A DNA stretch of 64,000 nucleotides from Chlorobiota bacterium (GCA_016710285.1 JADJXR010000001.1:2544501-2608500), one strand, 5' to 3'. Positions 44,074 to 54,528 are shown, numbered from the stretch's first letter. Notes: generated by a model from the sequence alone, not told the origin. A program made the numbers and translations.

Positions 44074-44691
44074 TTACCGCCGATCTCTTGTTCCAAACAC
44101 AATATCCCACAGCGGCGAGGTCACGCCGTAGCCGGTGCTGTCGTCGCCGTAGTGGTGGCGCAGATGCTGCTTTTTTAGATAGGCAAGCACACCCCGTTTC
44201 ATGGAGAGGTGATGGGTGGCGTAGTGGAGCGTGTCGTAGCAGACGTAACCGAAGACCAATCCAGCCATAATCGCTGGGGTGTGGGTGCTTCCCGCTACGG
44301 CTTGGGTAGCGAAGTAAAAAAAGAAGGCCAACGGAATGCTAATGGCCGGGGCCATCACCAACCGGGTGGAGTCGTTCGGGTAATCGTGGTGAACGCCGTG
44401 CATGGTGAAGTGAAGCCGCTTCCCCCATTCGCTTTTGGGTTCGTAGTGGAAAACAAAGCGGTGAAGCAGATACTCCACCAACGTCCAATAAATGATCCCG
44501 ACCAAGAACAGCCCCAGAATCGTCCCCCAAGAAAGCCCGCGGTCCGCCGATGCCACATACAGCATCCAAACGATAACTGGAACAAAGAGAACAATGGGGG
44601 TGGCCGGATGGATGTGGGAGAACCACTCCATGAAATCACTCTTGAACATTCGGACGCTCTCGTCCTTGTTTGATACGTAGTGGCGTGCCAT
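44074..44691 (-). CDS. Fatty acid hydroxylase / sterol desaturase family protein
   Basis: 205 residues from ATG 44691, an integral membrane di-iron protein with three histidine clusters: HRFVFH, HGVHHDYP and HLRHHYGDD. This is the pattern of fatty acid 2-hydroxylases and of the sterol desaturase superfamily. Because neither sterol genes nor ceramide genes are in view, fatty acid 2-hydroxylation of membrane lipids is the more likely role in this phylum. About four hydrophobic segments are seen. A longer frame to 44763 adds non-conserved residues. Confidence 0.85.
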   Translation of the reverse strand: MARHYVSNKDESVRMFKSDFMEWFSHIHPATPIVLFVPVIVWMLYVASADRGLSWGTILGLFLVGIIYWTLVEYLLHRFVFHYEPKSEWGKRLHFTMHGVHHDYPNDSTRLVMAPAISIPLAFFFYFATQAVAGSTHTPAIMAGLVFGYVCYDTLHYATHHLSMKRGVLAYLKKQHLRHHYGDDSTGYGVTSPLWDIVFGTRDRR

Positions 44692-44845
44692 GGTGCAGTT
44701 GGAATTGTAATTGGTGACCCAAATCTTGCGCCAAAAATACGGTGTGCAAATGCTGATCCGCAACCAGGTGGAGATTTTTTACAGACCTCCACGCCAACTG
44801 CAGCGACCTTGCTACAGATGGAAGCCACGTAAAGAGGAGCAGAGA

Positions 44846-44855
44846 GGGGGGGGGG
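44846..44855. repeat. Homopolymer tract of 10 G
   Basis: G10 between the Xer recombinase stop and the hydroxylase start. Intergenic and possibly prone to slippage. Confidence 0.75.
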
Positions 44856-44905
44856 ATTGGGCAGGAGAGCGGTAGAGCCTTAACGGTGGGTGGGTTCGGA
44901 ATCGT

Positions 44906-45835
44906 TCAGCCACGCGGGTGGAACGTCCGGTGGACCTCGCGCAGATACTCACGATCAACATGGGTGTAAATCTGGGTGGTGGTGATATGCTGGTGCCCAA
45001 GCATCTCCTGCACGGCGCGCAAATCGGCCCCTCCTTCCAACAAATGGGTGGCAAAGGAGTGCCGGAACGTGTGGGGGTGGACCTCCGTTTCCACGTGTGC
45101 CATCGCGGCATATTTTTTTGCCATCACCCAAATCGCATTCCGGCTAAGCGGCCCCCCGCGTGAGTTCAGGAACAGGACATCGTTGGTGCTGCGCCCGGGT
45201 TTCATCAGGGGGGTGCGGGCAACGGCGCGGTAGCGGTTAATCCACTGCTGTGCGGGGCGGCCTATCGGTGCCAGCCGCTCCTTGTTCCCTTTGCCAATCA
45301 CCCGCACCAGCGAATGCTCGAACATCAGCTGCGAAATCGTCAAAGTGCGAAGCTCGCTGACCCGCATCCCGGTGGCGTACAGCGTCTCCAAAATTGCACG
45401 GTCGCGAATGCCGTAGGGGATGCCCGATTCGCTGACATCGGGGGCGTTCAGGATTGCCTCAACTTGCGCCACCGAAAGCACATCGGGCAGCCCGCGCCGC
45501 TGCTTCGGCGGTGCGATCATCTCCGAGGCATCGTTGGTAATCTCCCCTTCCACCATCGCAAATTTATGCAGCCCCCGAATCGCCGAAATTGCCCGCGCCA
45601 CCGATGTGGGCGCAAGCCCTGCCTCGGCCAGCTGCGCAATGTGCTGGCGCAGATGCTCGCTGCGTGCCTCGGCAAGTTTTCGGGTCCCCAGGGCGGTCAG
45701 CTGTTGAAGGTATCGCCGCAAGTCAAGTTTGTAGGCGGCTTGGGTGTTCTCCGCCGCGCCTTTCTCCAGCAGCAAGAATTCCTCGTACCGTTCCAGCAGC
45801 ATCTGCAGCGGGCGGCTAATCTCCGGTTGATTCAT
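44906..45835 (-). CDS. Tyrosine recombinase XerC/XerD type
   Basis: 309 residues from ATG 45835. The catalytic set is complete: R158 (TGMRVSEL), a lysine in KGNKER (about 182-184), H255 and R258 in HPHTFRHSFATHLL, H281 in LGHQHITTTQIY, and Y290. The N-terminal SAM-like domain (residues 10-95) fits Xer proteins. It may be the chromosomal dimer-resolution enzyme, or the integrase of the accessory island that starts next to it; length and domain order favour XerD/XerC. No dif-like site is obvious nearby. Confidence 0.92.
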   Translation of the reverse strand: MNQPEISRPLQMLLERYEEFLLLEKGAAENTQAAYKLDLRRYLQQLTALGTRKLAEARSEHLRQHIAQLAEAGLAPTSVARAISAIRGLHKFAMVEGEITNDASEMIAPPKQRRGLPDVLSVAQVEAILNAPDVSESGIPYGIRDRAILETLYATGMRVSELRTLTISQLMFEHSLVRVIGKGNKERLAPIGRPAQQWINRYRAVARTPLMKPGRSTNDVLFLNSRGGPLSRNAIWVMAKKYAAMAHVETEVHPHTFRHSFATHLLEGGADLRAVQEMLGHQHITTTQIYTHVDREYLREVHRTFHPRG

Positions 45836-46066
45836 AGGGCGCAAAAATAGGGTGGTGGGGGAGGAGATGGAAGGGGGATGGGAGAAAAAGGGGGATAAGA
45901 AACGAAAGCAGAACAGGAGGCTTTCTGGATGTTCGAATGAGAGCTTGAGTGGGGGGGATACAGTAGAATAAGGGTTTTGTATATTCGTGCGGCCTATCAT
46001 CGGCATTATCTCACAGATAAACTTGTAAGCCAATAAACATCATGCTAAGTACTTACAGTTGGACAG

Positions 46067-47269
46067 ATGCTTAAATACACAACACTCCGCAGCCAATTAG
46101 GCATTGCTTCAGATAAGGCAGCCTTGTCTGACCATGCGTATCTCACGCATTATTTCCATTCCGGGGGTAATGGTGATTCTTATCTTTTTAAGGAACCTTC
46201 GATAGAGTATGTGCTTTCCATACTTGAAGAAAACAATTTGATAGCAGATCATTTGTTTCAACCACGTTTGCCAATTGAATGGGACATTCCATTTGCACCA
46301 CCTAAAAATCACAAATTTCGATTTATTGATCTATTCGCAGGTATTGGTGGCTTTCGCCTTGCTTTTCAAGAACTTGGGGGGAAATGCGTTTTCTCAAGTG
46401 AATGGGATTTCTTTGCACGTAAAACATATGAAATGAATTATGGTGAGGTACCATTCGGCGATATTAGAGAAATCTCTACGAATATGATACCAGACCATGA
46501 TATCTTGGTTGCTGGATTTCCTTGTCAACCATTCTCAATTGCTGGCGTTTCGAAAAAAAACGCTTTGGGAAAACATCACGGCTTCAAAGATGAAACACAA
46601 GGAACTCTGTTTTTTGATATTGCAAGGATAATTGCAGAAAAACAGCCAGCAGCGTTCTTGCTTGAGAATGTCAAAAATCTTATTTCTCATGATAAAGGAA
46701 ACACGTTTAAGGTAATATCCAACGCCTTGGATGAAGTAGGCTATAATATAGAATATAAAATACTCGATGGTCAGCATTATGTTCCTCAGCATCGCGAGCG
46801 CATTGTTATTGTAGGTTTCCAGAAAAGCAATAAGAAAGCAATTTCTACTTTTAAATTTCCCACACTACCAAATGTGAATTTAAAAATTCAGGATATACTG
46901 GAAGATTGTGTTGATGATAAGTACACTCTCACAAATAAATTATGGCAATACTTGCAGAATTATGCTCAAAAGCATAAAGAAAAAGGGAACGGTTTTGGTT
47001 TCGGGTTAGTTGATTTAAATGGAGTAACTAGAACATTAAGTGCTAGATACTACAAGGATGGATCTGAAATTTTGATTCCCCAAATTGGAAAAAATCCGCG
47101 GCGACTTACTCCTAGAGAATGCGCTCGCTTACAAGGTTATCCGGACAAATTCATTATACCCGTTTCTGACAATCAAGCATATCGCCAATTCGGAAATTCA
47201 GTTGTTGTTCCTTTAATGAAATCCGTGGGAAATAAAATAATTAAAGCGTTGAAAAGCAATGACATTTGA
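46067..47269 (+). CDS. DNA (cytosine-5)-methyltransferase
   Basis: 400 residues. Motif I FIDLFAGIGGFRLA (about 86-99), motif IV with the catalytic cysteine in GFPCQPFS (C153), motif VI ENVKNL (about 204), motif VIII QHRERI and motif X RQFGNSVV near the end show an intact C5 enzyme. A variable N-terminal extension of about 80 residues precedes motif I. It protects DNA against the nuclease encoded by the MvaI-like gene at 48.5 kb (inference). Clearly AT-rich relative to the housekeeping genes, which suggests transfer. Confidence 0.95.
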   Translation: MLKYTTLRSQLGIASDKAALSDHAYLTHYFHSGGNGDSYLFKEPSIEYVLSILEENNLIADHLFQPRLPIEWDIPFAPPKNHKFRFIDLFAGIGGFRLAFQELGGKCVFSSEWDFFARKTYEMNYGEVPFGDIREISTNMIPDHDILVAGFPCQPFSIAGVSKKNALGKHHGFKDETQGTLFFDIARIIAEKQPAAFLLENVKNLISHDKGNTFKVISNALDEVGYNIEYKILDGQHYVPQHRERIVIVGFQKSNKKAISTFKFPTLPNVNLKIQDILEDCVDDKYTLTNKLWQYLQNYAQKHKEKGNGFGFGLVDLNGVTRTLSARYYKDGSEILIPQIGKNPRRLTPRECARLQGYPDKFIIPVSDNQAYRQFGNSVVVPLMKSVGNKIIKALKSNDI

Positions 47270-47442
47270 TCAGATCAAACAGGTTTTTCTCTTGCATGGA
47301 TGCAAGAAGATATACGTATAGTATAGGACATAACTTTTGAGAAAAGAAATAGGGTTTATTATAAGAGAAGATAAGAGATATTGGGGGGGATATGTGGAGA
47401 GGTATACCACGTACATTCAACAACTACTATCGGGGAATAACC

Positions 47443-48490
47443 ATGGCACTGAATAAACAGATTGAGGAACCGGAACTGTTGTCGGAATTTCTTAAGGAAT
47501 ATAGGGTGCACTGGAATCATTCAAGGTGTTAGTCCTTCGGCTTGTGCATGAATTGCAGGATGTGAGCCGTGTTTCGAGCATCACCGGTGTTCCAGCACCC
47601 GACGCTGTGAGTGGATCGCGGAATGGAATAAAAAAACGGCATCACTTCGGTCGCGTCAAGGGGAAGGGGGCGGAGCACGGGGACGATTGACGGCAGAACA
47701 GTTCGAGGAGTTGTGCCGGAAACTGCGTTCGGAGCAGCGATTGTGGACAACCAGAGAGCTTCAGGAGTATTTGCAGGAGCGATGGGGCGTGAGGTACAGT
47801 CTGCGTCAAGTCCGTCGGATTGCTCGGCGTTGTGGACTTGGGTATCGGAAGCCGTATGTGTTGGACGAACGCCGTCCGGAGGATGCAGAATTGCAATTGA
47901 AGCGAGTGCTGCGGAAGGTGGTGAATGGTCTTGCCAATAAAGGGATTGCGGCATCGGATGTGGCGATCGGATATGCCGATGAATCGTCGCCTCAGACGCG
48001 GTGTAATCGTGTACGGTATTGGAGTTATGGGGATTGCCGAGTGCGGGATTATCATCAGAAGTGGCGGTGCAACACGTTTGGGTTTTACGCGATTCGTGGG
48101 AAGAGCGGTGCGGGGCTTAGTGTCATCGCGGAGCAAGGATATGGTGGAGCAATTGACAGAGATTCGGGAAGCGAATGTGGGATACAAGCGAGTGATTGTG
48201 GTGTGGGATAATGTATCGTCGCACAAGACGGAAGAGGTACGGGAGCATGCGAAGATGATAGGGATAGAGTTAGTGAATTTGCCGGTGTACTCACCGGATT
48301 TAAATCCTATCGAATATGTTTGGAAAGGGGTACGTCGTCGGATAGCGGAGAGTGGGATTATACGGAGTCGGAGGAGATGGTATTGCGAATCAAGTCGGCA
48401 TTTGAGGAGTGTGTAAAGTTTCGGAGTTATGCAAAATCATGGATAGAGAAATTTTACGAACCGATTTTCAAGGTATCATTGAGGATGTAA
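47443..48490 (+). pseudogene. Decayed IS630-family transposase
   Basis: Reading several frames in turn gives a near complete IS630 transposase: N-terminal helix-turn-helix pieces, LTAEQFEELCRKLRSEQ, AIGYADESSPQTRCN (first Asp region), RVIVVWDNVSSHK (second Asp), YSPDLNPIEYVWK (Glu) and the C-terminal RSYAKSWIEKFY. At least four frameshifts, near 47520, 47590, 48110 and 48355, break it. It lies between the methyltransferase and the nuclease genes. Terminal inverted repeats and a TA duplication were not identified with confidence. Inactive as read. Confidence 0.88.
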
Positions 48491-48531
48491 TTTCTTTCAC
48501 GAAATAATCCATCCAACTTTTATGGAATGTT

Positions 48532-49791
48532 ATGTCCCGCACTATAAAAGAGCTATCTCCGAATGACAATTCAAAAAATCAAGTTTACTTAGGAGGGAGT
48601 TTCGAGGTTCTAAACATATTCCCTATCACTGAGATCAACGCTGATAATTCAGGTAATCGCTCAAGGGATACGTTTAAAGCAAGAATTGATTTTGCATGGA
48701 TCAACAATGATGGCAATATATTTCCTGCTCCAAATGCTCAACTGATTCTTTATCCTAAATACCCTGAAGTTCGTTTTTCTGGTTTTTTATCTAAATGCAT
48801 AGAAGCACCATCTGCGTTGATGACTTCTCGTGAATTAGGAAGAGTGCTGTTCTTTGCGGTTACTAATCAAGGAAAAGTACTTGGTCATGTTGTTCACAAA
48901 GAATCAACTCTCAATAACTATTATCGCCAATTAGATGGCTTGCTAAAACATGGTCTATTATCTATCATCAATATAGATACTACCGAAGATAGTCGTTCAA
49001 TATTAGTTGATGCGATGACCCGTATTCACAATAAAGGCTGGATACTATCAAAACGCCTAGACCGTTTTGGAAATCAACTGCCATGCAATGCACCTAATTG
49101 TGGTGGATATACTCTGGAAGCGGAATTAGGCATAACTCCTAACGGCTTTTCTGAACCAGATTTCCATGGCTGGGAAGTTAAGCAGTTTGGAGTAAAGGAT
49201 TATGAAAAAATAGAAACTCAGATTATTACGCTGATGACACCAGAGCCGACAGGAGGAATTTACACAGAAAAAGGAGTAGAGTATTTTATTCGGCAGTATG
49301 GATACCCCGATAAGCTGGGAAGGGTAGATAGGATGAATTTTGGAGGTATTCATAAAATCAACCAGTACCAATCCCTGACAAACCTTACGATGTGCCTTGT
49401 TGGTTTTGATGTTTCAACGGGCAAAATTGTTAGCACGGATGGAAGGATTGCCTTAATTGATAGTCAAGGAAACGAAGCTGCCTGCTGGCACTTCTCAAAT
49501 CTTCTTCAACATTGGAACCGCAAACATCATCAAGCCTGCTATGTGCCTTGTAAATCTATTGATAAACCCTACAGACAATATCAGTATGGCCACACTCTAA
49601 TTTTAGGAATAGGAACAGATTTCTTACGATTCCTAAATCTAATGAGCCGTGGTGAAATCTGGTATGATCCTGGTATCAAAATGGAATCTGCTTCAAATTC
49701 GCCTAAAATTAAACGCCGAAGCCAGTTCCGAGTTAAATCGCGTAGCTTGAAAGACCTATATGCTGAAAACGAAATTGTACGACTTCCATGA
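48532..49791 (+). CDS. MvaI/BcnI-type restriction endonuclease
   Basis: 419 residues. The centre matches the MvaI/BcnI family: GWILSKRLDRFGN, NCGGYTLEAELGI and GFSEPDFHGWEVKQF. Catalytic PD-(D/E)XK residues are probably D210, E215 and K217 (EPDF...WEVKQF). MvaI cuts CCWGG and BcnI CCSGG as monomers; the site of this enzyme cannot be read from the sequence. The partner methyltransferase is a C5 enzyme, while MvaI itself uses an N4 enzyme, so the pairing is noteworthy. The gene is AT-rich like the methyltransferase. Confidence 0.88.
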   Translation: MSRTIKELSPNDNSKNQVYLGGSFEVLNIFPITEINADNSGNRSRDTFKARIDFAWINNDGNIFPAPNAQLILYPKYPEVRFSGFLSKCIEAPSALMTSRELGRVLFFAVTNQGKVLGHVVHKESTLNNYYRQLDGLLKHGLLSIINIDTTEDSRSILVDAMTRIHNKGWILSKRLDRFGNQLPCNAPNCGGYTLEAELGITPNGFSEPDFHGWEVKQFGVKDYEKIETQIITLMTPEPTGGIYTEKGVEYFIRQYGYPDKLGRVDRMNFGGIHKINQYQSLTNLTMCLVGFDVSTGKIVSTDGRIALIDSQGNEAACWHFSNLLQHWNRKHHQACYVPCKSIDKPYRQYQYGHTLILGIGTDFLRFLNLMSRGEIWYDPGIKMESASNSPKIKRRSQFRVKSRSLKDLYAENEIVRLP

Positions 49792-49816
49792 TATAGGTCA
49801 AAAACTAGCAGACCTG

Positions 49817-51592
49817 ATGAAAAAAACGAACTACATCCTTTCCCTACTCTTCCTCCTCCCCCTCTCCACCTTCTCCCAAACTCGGGTTGATACGGTGTTT
49901 ACCATGAGCGATGGGGTCCAGATTACTGCTACCTATATCCGCCCCGCCGGGCCGCCGCCGCAGGGTGGGTTCCCGGGGTTGGTGCTGATCCATGGGTTCG
50001 GTGGCTCCAAACGGGATTACGCCAACAGCGCGGCTCCTATCTATGCCGATAGCGGTTACTTCTCGGTGGCCTACACGGTTCGCGGACAGGGGCGGCCGGA
50101 CCCGGCCACCATGAGCGGAGGTTCGTTTAGCTGGTTCACCGGCCCGCGCGAGCTTCAGGATTGTCAAGCAATCATCGAGTGGCTGCGCGCACGCGGCGAT
50201 GTGAACCCCGATCGTGTGGGGATTGAAGGTGTTTCCCAGGGGGGACTGACCGCTTGGGGGGCCGCAATCTCCAATATGAACATCCGCTGTGCCGTGCCGA
50301 TCATGGCTTCGCCAACCTACTCGCAGTCGTTTGTCAAAAATGGCACGGTGAACTACTTCTTTGCGCGGGCGTTGTGGACCGCCAAATCCCTTAACCTGAT
50401 TGAGCTTGCGCCAGTCCTGCGCGACACCCTCTATAACGCCATCGCCAACGGCAACTACGCCCAAACAACCGCGCTGATTGCTGCGCAAGATTTGGACGCT
50501 CGCGTTGGCAACGTTACCGTCCCGGTGTTTATGCAGCTTGCGTGGCAGGATGACCTTTTCAGCGGAAGCGAGTTTTTTCCCGTCTTCCACGCCCTCCGTT
50601 CTCCAAAAAAACTTATGGTGTGGAACGGGCAGCATAACCTTCCTGGCAATGATCTTGCCGAGCTTCGGTTCCGGCAGACGCTCCGTTTTTACCGCCGATT
50701 CCTTCGTGATGACCTTGCCGAAACCATCATGTCCCCCGATTCCGCTGTTGCCGTGACCGATGCCGCCACCGGAACGCTCCATTGGTTTGCCGAACGCGAT
50801 TCCGCAAAATTCCATCCCGCCAACGGGCAGGGCTATCAACTCTATTTCGATGCCGCTGGCACAATGAGCACCGCGCCAAGCGGTGGCACGCTTGCCTTCC
50901 CAACGTTCTACCTGCAAGGGTTAAGCAACGAGGTGTTGACCTTCCGAAGCCAGCCGTTTTTAGAAGATTGGCAATGCACCGGAGCCAGTGCCGATCTGCA
51001 CACCAGTGCAAGCGGGACCCCCTATCAAATGGTTGTGCAGTTGTGGGAGTTCAACCCGGGAACGCAGACCCGAAAACCGATTACCCGAGGAGCGTGGGAG
51101 TCGCGGACCAGCAAGGCTGGGCGGTATCGGTTCGATCTTAGCCCACAGCTGTTCACCATCCGCGCCGGAAACCAGTTGGAGGTTCGGGTGAAGTTCGGCT
51201 TCCCTTCGCTTCCGGCTAACTTGCCGGGGGATGAGTTCGGGCAAATCTCCTTCCCGCCGCAAGCCAACAGCTTCGACACACTGTGGGGGGGCGCGGCGTT
51301 CCCAAGCAGCGTCACGCTCTACCGGGCTGGCAGGGCAAGCGCGGTGGAGACGTGGATCCCACCAACCCCGCCAGCAATCGCAACGGCGGTGATGCGCCAG
51401 GGGGAGGAGTTGCCGGAACTTGCTGGCATCACTCCATCCCAGTGGGGGCTGTACAACGTGCAAGGCCAGCGGGTGGGGGGAAGCCATGCCACCAGCCACG
51501 TATCGCTCTCGGGCTTCCTGCCCGGGCCGTACTTCCTGCGGTATCGCATCGGCGCGGAGCAGCGGAATGTTCGGGTTCTGATTCTGCCGTAG
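49817..51592 (+). CDS. Secreted CocE/NonD (S15-like) hydrolase
   Basis: 591 residues from ATG 49817. A Sec signal ends LSTFSQ. The alpha/beta hydrolase core has GLVLIHGFGGSKRD, a likely nucleophile in GIEGVSQGG, an acid in WQDDLFSG and a base in NGQHNLPG. A beta-sandwich similar to the C-terminal domain of X-Pro dipeptidyl peptidases and cocaine esterase follows, with a final short T9SS-like segment. It would hydrolyse a peptide or ester outside the cytoplasm. A possible 57-base extension into the nuclease gene is unlikely. Confidence 0.8.
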   Translation: MKKTNYILSLLFLLPLSTFSQTRVDTVFTMSDGVQITATYIRPAGPPPQGGFPGLVLIHGFGGSKRDYANSAAPIYADSGYFSVAYTVRGQGRPDPATMSGGSFSWFTGPRELQDCQAIIEWLRARGDVNPDRVGIEGVSQGGLTAWGAAISNMNIRCAVPIMASPTYSQSFVKNGTVNYFFARALWTAKSLNLIELAPVLRDTLYNAIANGNYAQTTALIAAQDLDARVGNVTVPVFMQLAWQDDLFSGSEFFPVFHALRSPKKLMVWNGQHNLPGNDLAELRFRQTLRFYRRFLRDDLAETIMSPDSAVAVTDAATGTLHWFAERDSAKFHPANGQGYQLYFDAAGTMSTAPSGGTLAFPTFYLQGLSNEVLTFRSQPFLEDWQCTGASADLHTSASGTPYQMVVQLWEFNPGTQTRKPITRGAWESRTSKAGRYRFDLSPQLFTIRAGNQLEVRVKFGFPSLPANLPGDEFGQISFPPQANSFDTLWGGAAFPSSVTLYRAGRASAVETWIPPTPPAIATAVMRQGEELPELAGITPSQWGLYNVQGQRVGGSHATSHVSLSGFLPGPYFLRYRIGAEQRNVRVLILP

Positions 51593-51762
51593 CGGATCGT
51601 GGCTGCCGTGCGCCCCGTTGCTTCCGCGCTGCGACATCTGCCGCAGGCGCGGGGTCTTCTCCCCATTGTTCCCGATGCTATTGCGTCCGTCCGTCTGTCC
51701 GTTTCTGGACCCCTTTCCTCTCCTAACTCTCAACTCTTGCAAACCCTTTTCCTGGATTGCTT

Positions 51763-54483
51763 ATGAATGTGCGGTGCATTGTTCTTATCGTCTGCTTGGT
51801 GGTTGGGGGCTATGCTTCTGCGGTGGCGCAAGGGGCATTGGCCGATTCCCCAACCGAAGCCGCGCTTGGCGTGTTGCCGGAAAACGCTGCCGAGCAACCT
51901 CACTTTCTTCCCCTAAGCACCGACTCCCTTCCCAACCCTTCCGCTGCGCCAGTGGATACCACAACGTATGGAGTGTGGGATGACCGCTTCGGGCTTCCGG
52001 GGCTGGATGGCCCGGTTACGGCAATGGCCACCGATGGCCCGAACGTCTTTGTTGCCGGCAAGTTCGTTTATGCCGGCGGCAAGTACGTGAACCACGTGGC
52101 GATGTGGAACGGAAGCTCCTGGCAGGAAGTTGGCGGCGGGGTGGATGGATCGGTCTATGCCATTGCCCTCCGTGGCGATTTGGTCTATGTGGCAGGGGCG
52201 TTCAGCCGCGCCGGCCGCCGCTTGGCGCGGAACATCGCGGTCTTCAACCGGAAGACAGGGGAGTGGGGAACGCTGGGGGAGGGGATTGGCGGGCATCAGT
52301 TCAGCTACGTCAGCGCGCTTTGCTTTGTTGGCAACCAGCTGTTTGTTGGCGGGCGATTTCTGACGGCGGGGTCCATCGTTGCGGTGAACATTGCCCGCTG
52401 GGATGGAACACGCTGGGGAAGGGTTGGAACCGGGGCTAACGGCTACGTCTTCGCGATGGAGACCGACGGAACCAGCCTGTACGTTGGCGGGCGGTTCACC
52501 CTTGCCGACGAAAAACCGATCCGCCGCATCGCCCGCGTGAACCCTGCCACCTACGAATGGACCGAGCTTGGCGGCGGCCTTCCCGATTTTGTCTCCACCA
52601 TCTACAAGGACCCCCGCGACGGCGCGCTGTATGTTGGCGGAGCCTTCTTCACCAGCATGAACGATACCGACTCCCTGAAACAGCTTGCCCGCTACGATGC
52701 CGGGGCCGACCGCTGGAGGCCGGTTGGCAACGCCGTTTCCTCCTTCTTTGGATCCGTGCGGATTTATGCAATCCTTGCTGCGGGAAAGTACCTGTACGTT
52801 GGCGGGATGTTCGACAAAACCGACACGCTAAACAACGGCTGCCCCGATGAACGTGGCATTGGTGGCCGCAACGGAACCTGCAACCGCAGCTACAACATTG
52901 CCCGCTGGGATGGGCAACAGTGGGATGTGATGCGCCGCCCAACCGTTGCCGCCAACAGCAGCGGATTGGTTCTTACCTCAACCGGCTCCGTCCTTCGGAA
53001 CCTTGAGGTTGCTTCGGTGGTCGCGATGAAACTTGATCCGAGCGGAAGATTAGTGATTGGTGGCGAGTTCAACTACGCCGGCCCGCTCCAGGAAAAATAT
53101 GGCGGGATCAACGTCGGTTTGGCACGCACTCCGGAGAACGTCTATCCCAGCAATATCTGCCTGTTCGATGGCGACACCACGTGGTCCATTCTTGGCAACG
53201 GAATGGGAAGCCCGCTGTTCGCGCTGGCTTACGACCCCGCCGCTGGCGAGCTGATCGTTGGCGGAAATTTTGCGACCGCTGGCGGCATCAAAACAAAAGG
53301 AATTGCCCGCTGGAATATCTCCACCGGAAAGTGGTTCAAACTGAATGAAGGGATTAGCGGCACGGTCCGGAGCATGGCCGTTTTGGGGAACGACCTATAT
53401 GCCACCGGAACCTTCCCCACGATTGATGGCCAGCCCGTGAACCACCTTGCCCGCTGGTCCCGCGCCACCAACACCTGGTCCGCGGTCGGAAACTCACCCC
53501 TTGCCGCAGGGGGCGGGTTCGCGATTGCTGCCAGCCAGCAAAAACTCTATCTGGGGGGCCCCAACGGGATATTCGTTTGGGATGGCGCGGCGTGGACCCC
53601 GCTGGGGGGGAACGTCAACGGAGCGGTGCGGGCGATTGCTGTTCGGGGGGATGAGGTCTATGTGGCGGGATCGTTCAGCAAAGCCGGGGGGATGAACGCG
53701 GCGAACGTCGCCATGTGGAACGGGGCAACGGGGCAATGGAGCACGCTGGGAAGCGGCACCAACGGCGCTGTGAACGGAATGGCCCTGAACGGAGATGAAC
53801 TTTACATTGGTGGCCAGTTCAACACCGCTGGCGGCAGCCCCCGCATGAACGTAGCGGTGTGGCGAACAACCACGCAGCAGTGGGATCAGCTTGGGGAAGG
53901 GATTTCCGGCCCGGTGAACGCGGTGGCGGTCCAGAATGGCTCGATCTTCTTTGGCGGCTCCTTCTATGATGTTGATGGGCGGGTGATGGATAACCTTGCG
54001 CGATGGAGCGGTGAGCGTTGGTACGATGTTGCCCGGGGGGTGCTGGGCGATAACCTCACCTCATCGGTCAACGCGTTGCTTCCGGTTGGGGATGACTTGT
54101 ACGTTGGCGGAAACTTTGTTCGCACCGGCGGAACCAGTGCCTACTACATTGGCCGCTGGACCCGTTTCACCACGGGGTTTAGCGCGCCCGTGCAACCGGC
54201 CACCACCACCGGCGCAGGCCTTGCCACGCTTGCCGTTGGGTGCTATCCCAATCCCTCCACCGGCCAGATCAGCTTCACGGTTCCGCTATCAACCCCGGGG
54301 GACCTCACCGTTGCAATCGTTGCTTCCGATGGCCGCCAAGTGGCGACCCTCACCGAACCGAATGCCCAGCCTGGGGTTCACACCATCACCTTCCACGGCG
54401 ATGACCTTCCCGCAGGAACCTACTTCTACCGCCTGCAGCAAGGGGAACGCCATGGCAGCGGAACATGGGTGATTCTTCGATAA
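51763..54483 (+). CDS. Large secreted beta-propeller protein with T9SS domain
   Basis: 906 residues. The signal peptide ends AVAQ. About a dozen propeller blades share the pattern LYVGG-x-F-x-x-AGG, N-x-A-x-WDG, W-x-x-LG-x-G, V-x-A-x-x-x (kelch-like). A C-terminal type IX sorting domain starts YPNPSTGQISF. Propellers of this type are found in surface or secreted proteins in Bacteroidota; the ligand is unknown. It and the next gene (849 residues) are tandem paralogues with different blade numbers. Confidence 0.85.
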   Translation: MNVRCIVLIVCLVVGGYASAVAQGALADSPTEAALGVLPENAAEQPHFLPLSTDSLPNPSAAPVDTTTYGVWDDRFGLPGLDGPVTAMATDGPNVFVAGKFVYAGGKYVNHVAMWNGSSWQEVGGGVDGSVYAIALRGDLVYVAGAFSRAGRRLARNIAVFNRKTGEWGTLGEGIGGHQFSYVSALCFVGNQLFVGGRFLTAGSIVAVNIARWDGTRWGRVGTGANGYVFAMETDGTSLYVGGRFTLADEKPIRRIARVNPATYEWTELGGGLPDFVSTIYKDPRDGALYVGGAFFTSMNDTDSLKQLARYDAGADRWRPVGNAVSSFFGSVRIYAILAAGKYLYVGGMFDKTDTLNNGCPDERGIGGRNGTCNRSYNIARWDGQQWDVMRRPTVAANSSGLVLTSTGSVLRNLEVASVVAMKLDPSGRLVIGGEFNYAGPLQEKYGGINVGLARTPENVYPSNICLFDGDTTWSILGNGMGSPLFALAYDPAAGELIVGGNFATAGGIKTKGIARWNISTGKWFKLNEGISGTVRSMAVLGNDLYATGTFPTIDGQPVNHLARWSRATNTWSAVGNSPLAAGGGFAIAASQQKLYLGGPNGIFVWDGAAWTPLGGNVNGAVRAIAVRGDEVYVAGSFSKAGGMNAANVAMWNGATGQWSTLGSGTNGAVNGMALNGDELYIGGQFNTAGGSPRMNVAVWRTTTQQWDQLGEGISGPVNAVAVQNGSIFFGGSFYDVDGRVMDNLARWSGERWYDVARGVLGDNLTSSVNALLPVGDDLYVGGNFVRTGGTSAYYIGRWTRFTTGFSAPVQPATTTGAGLATLAVGCYPNPSTGQISFTVPLSTPGDLTVAIVASDGRQVATLTEPNAQPGVHTITFHGDDLPAGTYFYRLQQGERHGSGTWVILR

Positions 54484-54528
54484 CGGATTTCCTTCCATCT
54501 CTATCTCTCTCTCTCCTGACTTCAACAA

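Noticed and set aside
44906..45835. Xer recombinase as a phage integrase
   Set aside because: No other phage genes or att duplication are seen; length and motif spacing fit chromosomal XerC/D, though island integration cannot be excluded.
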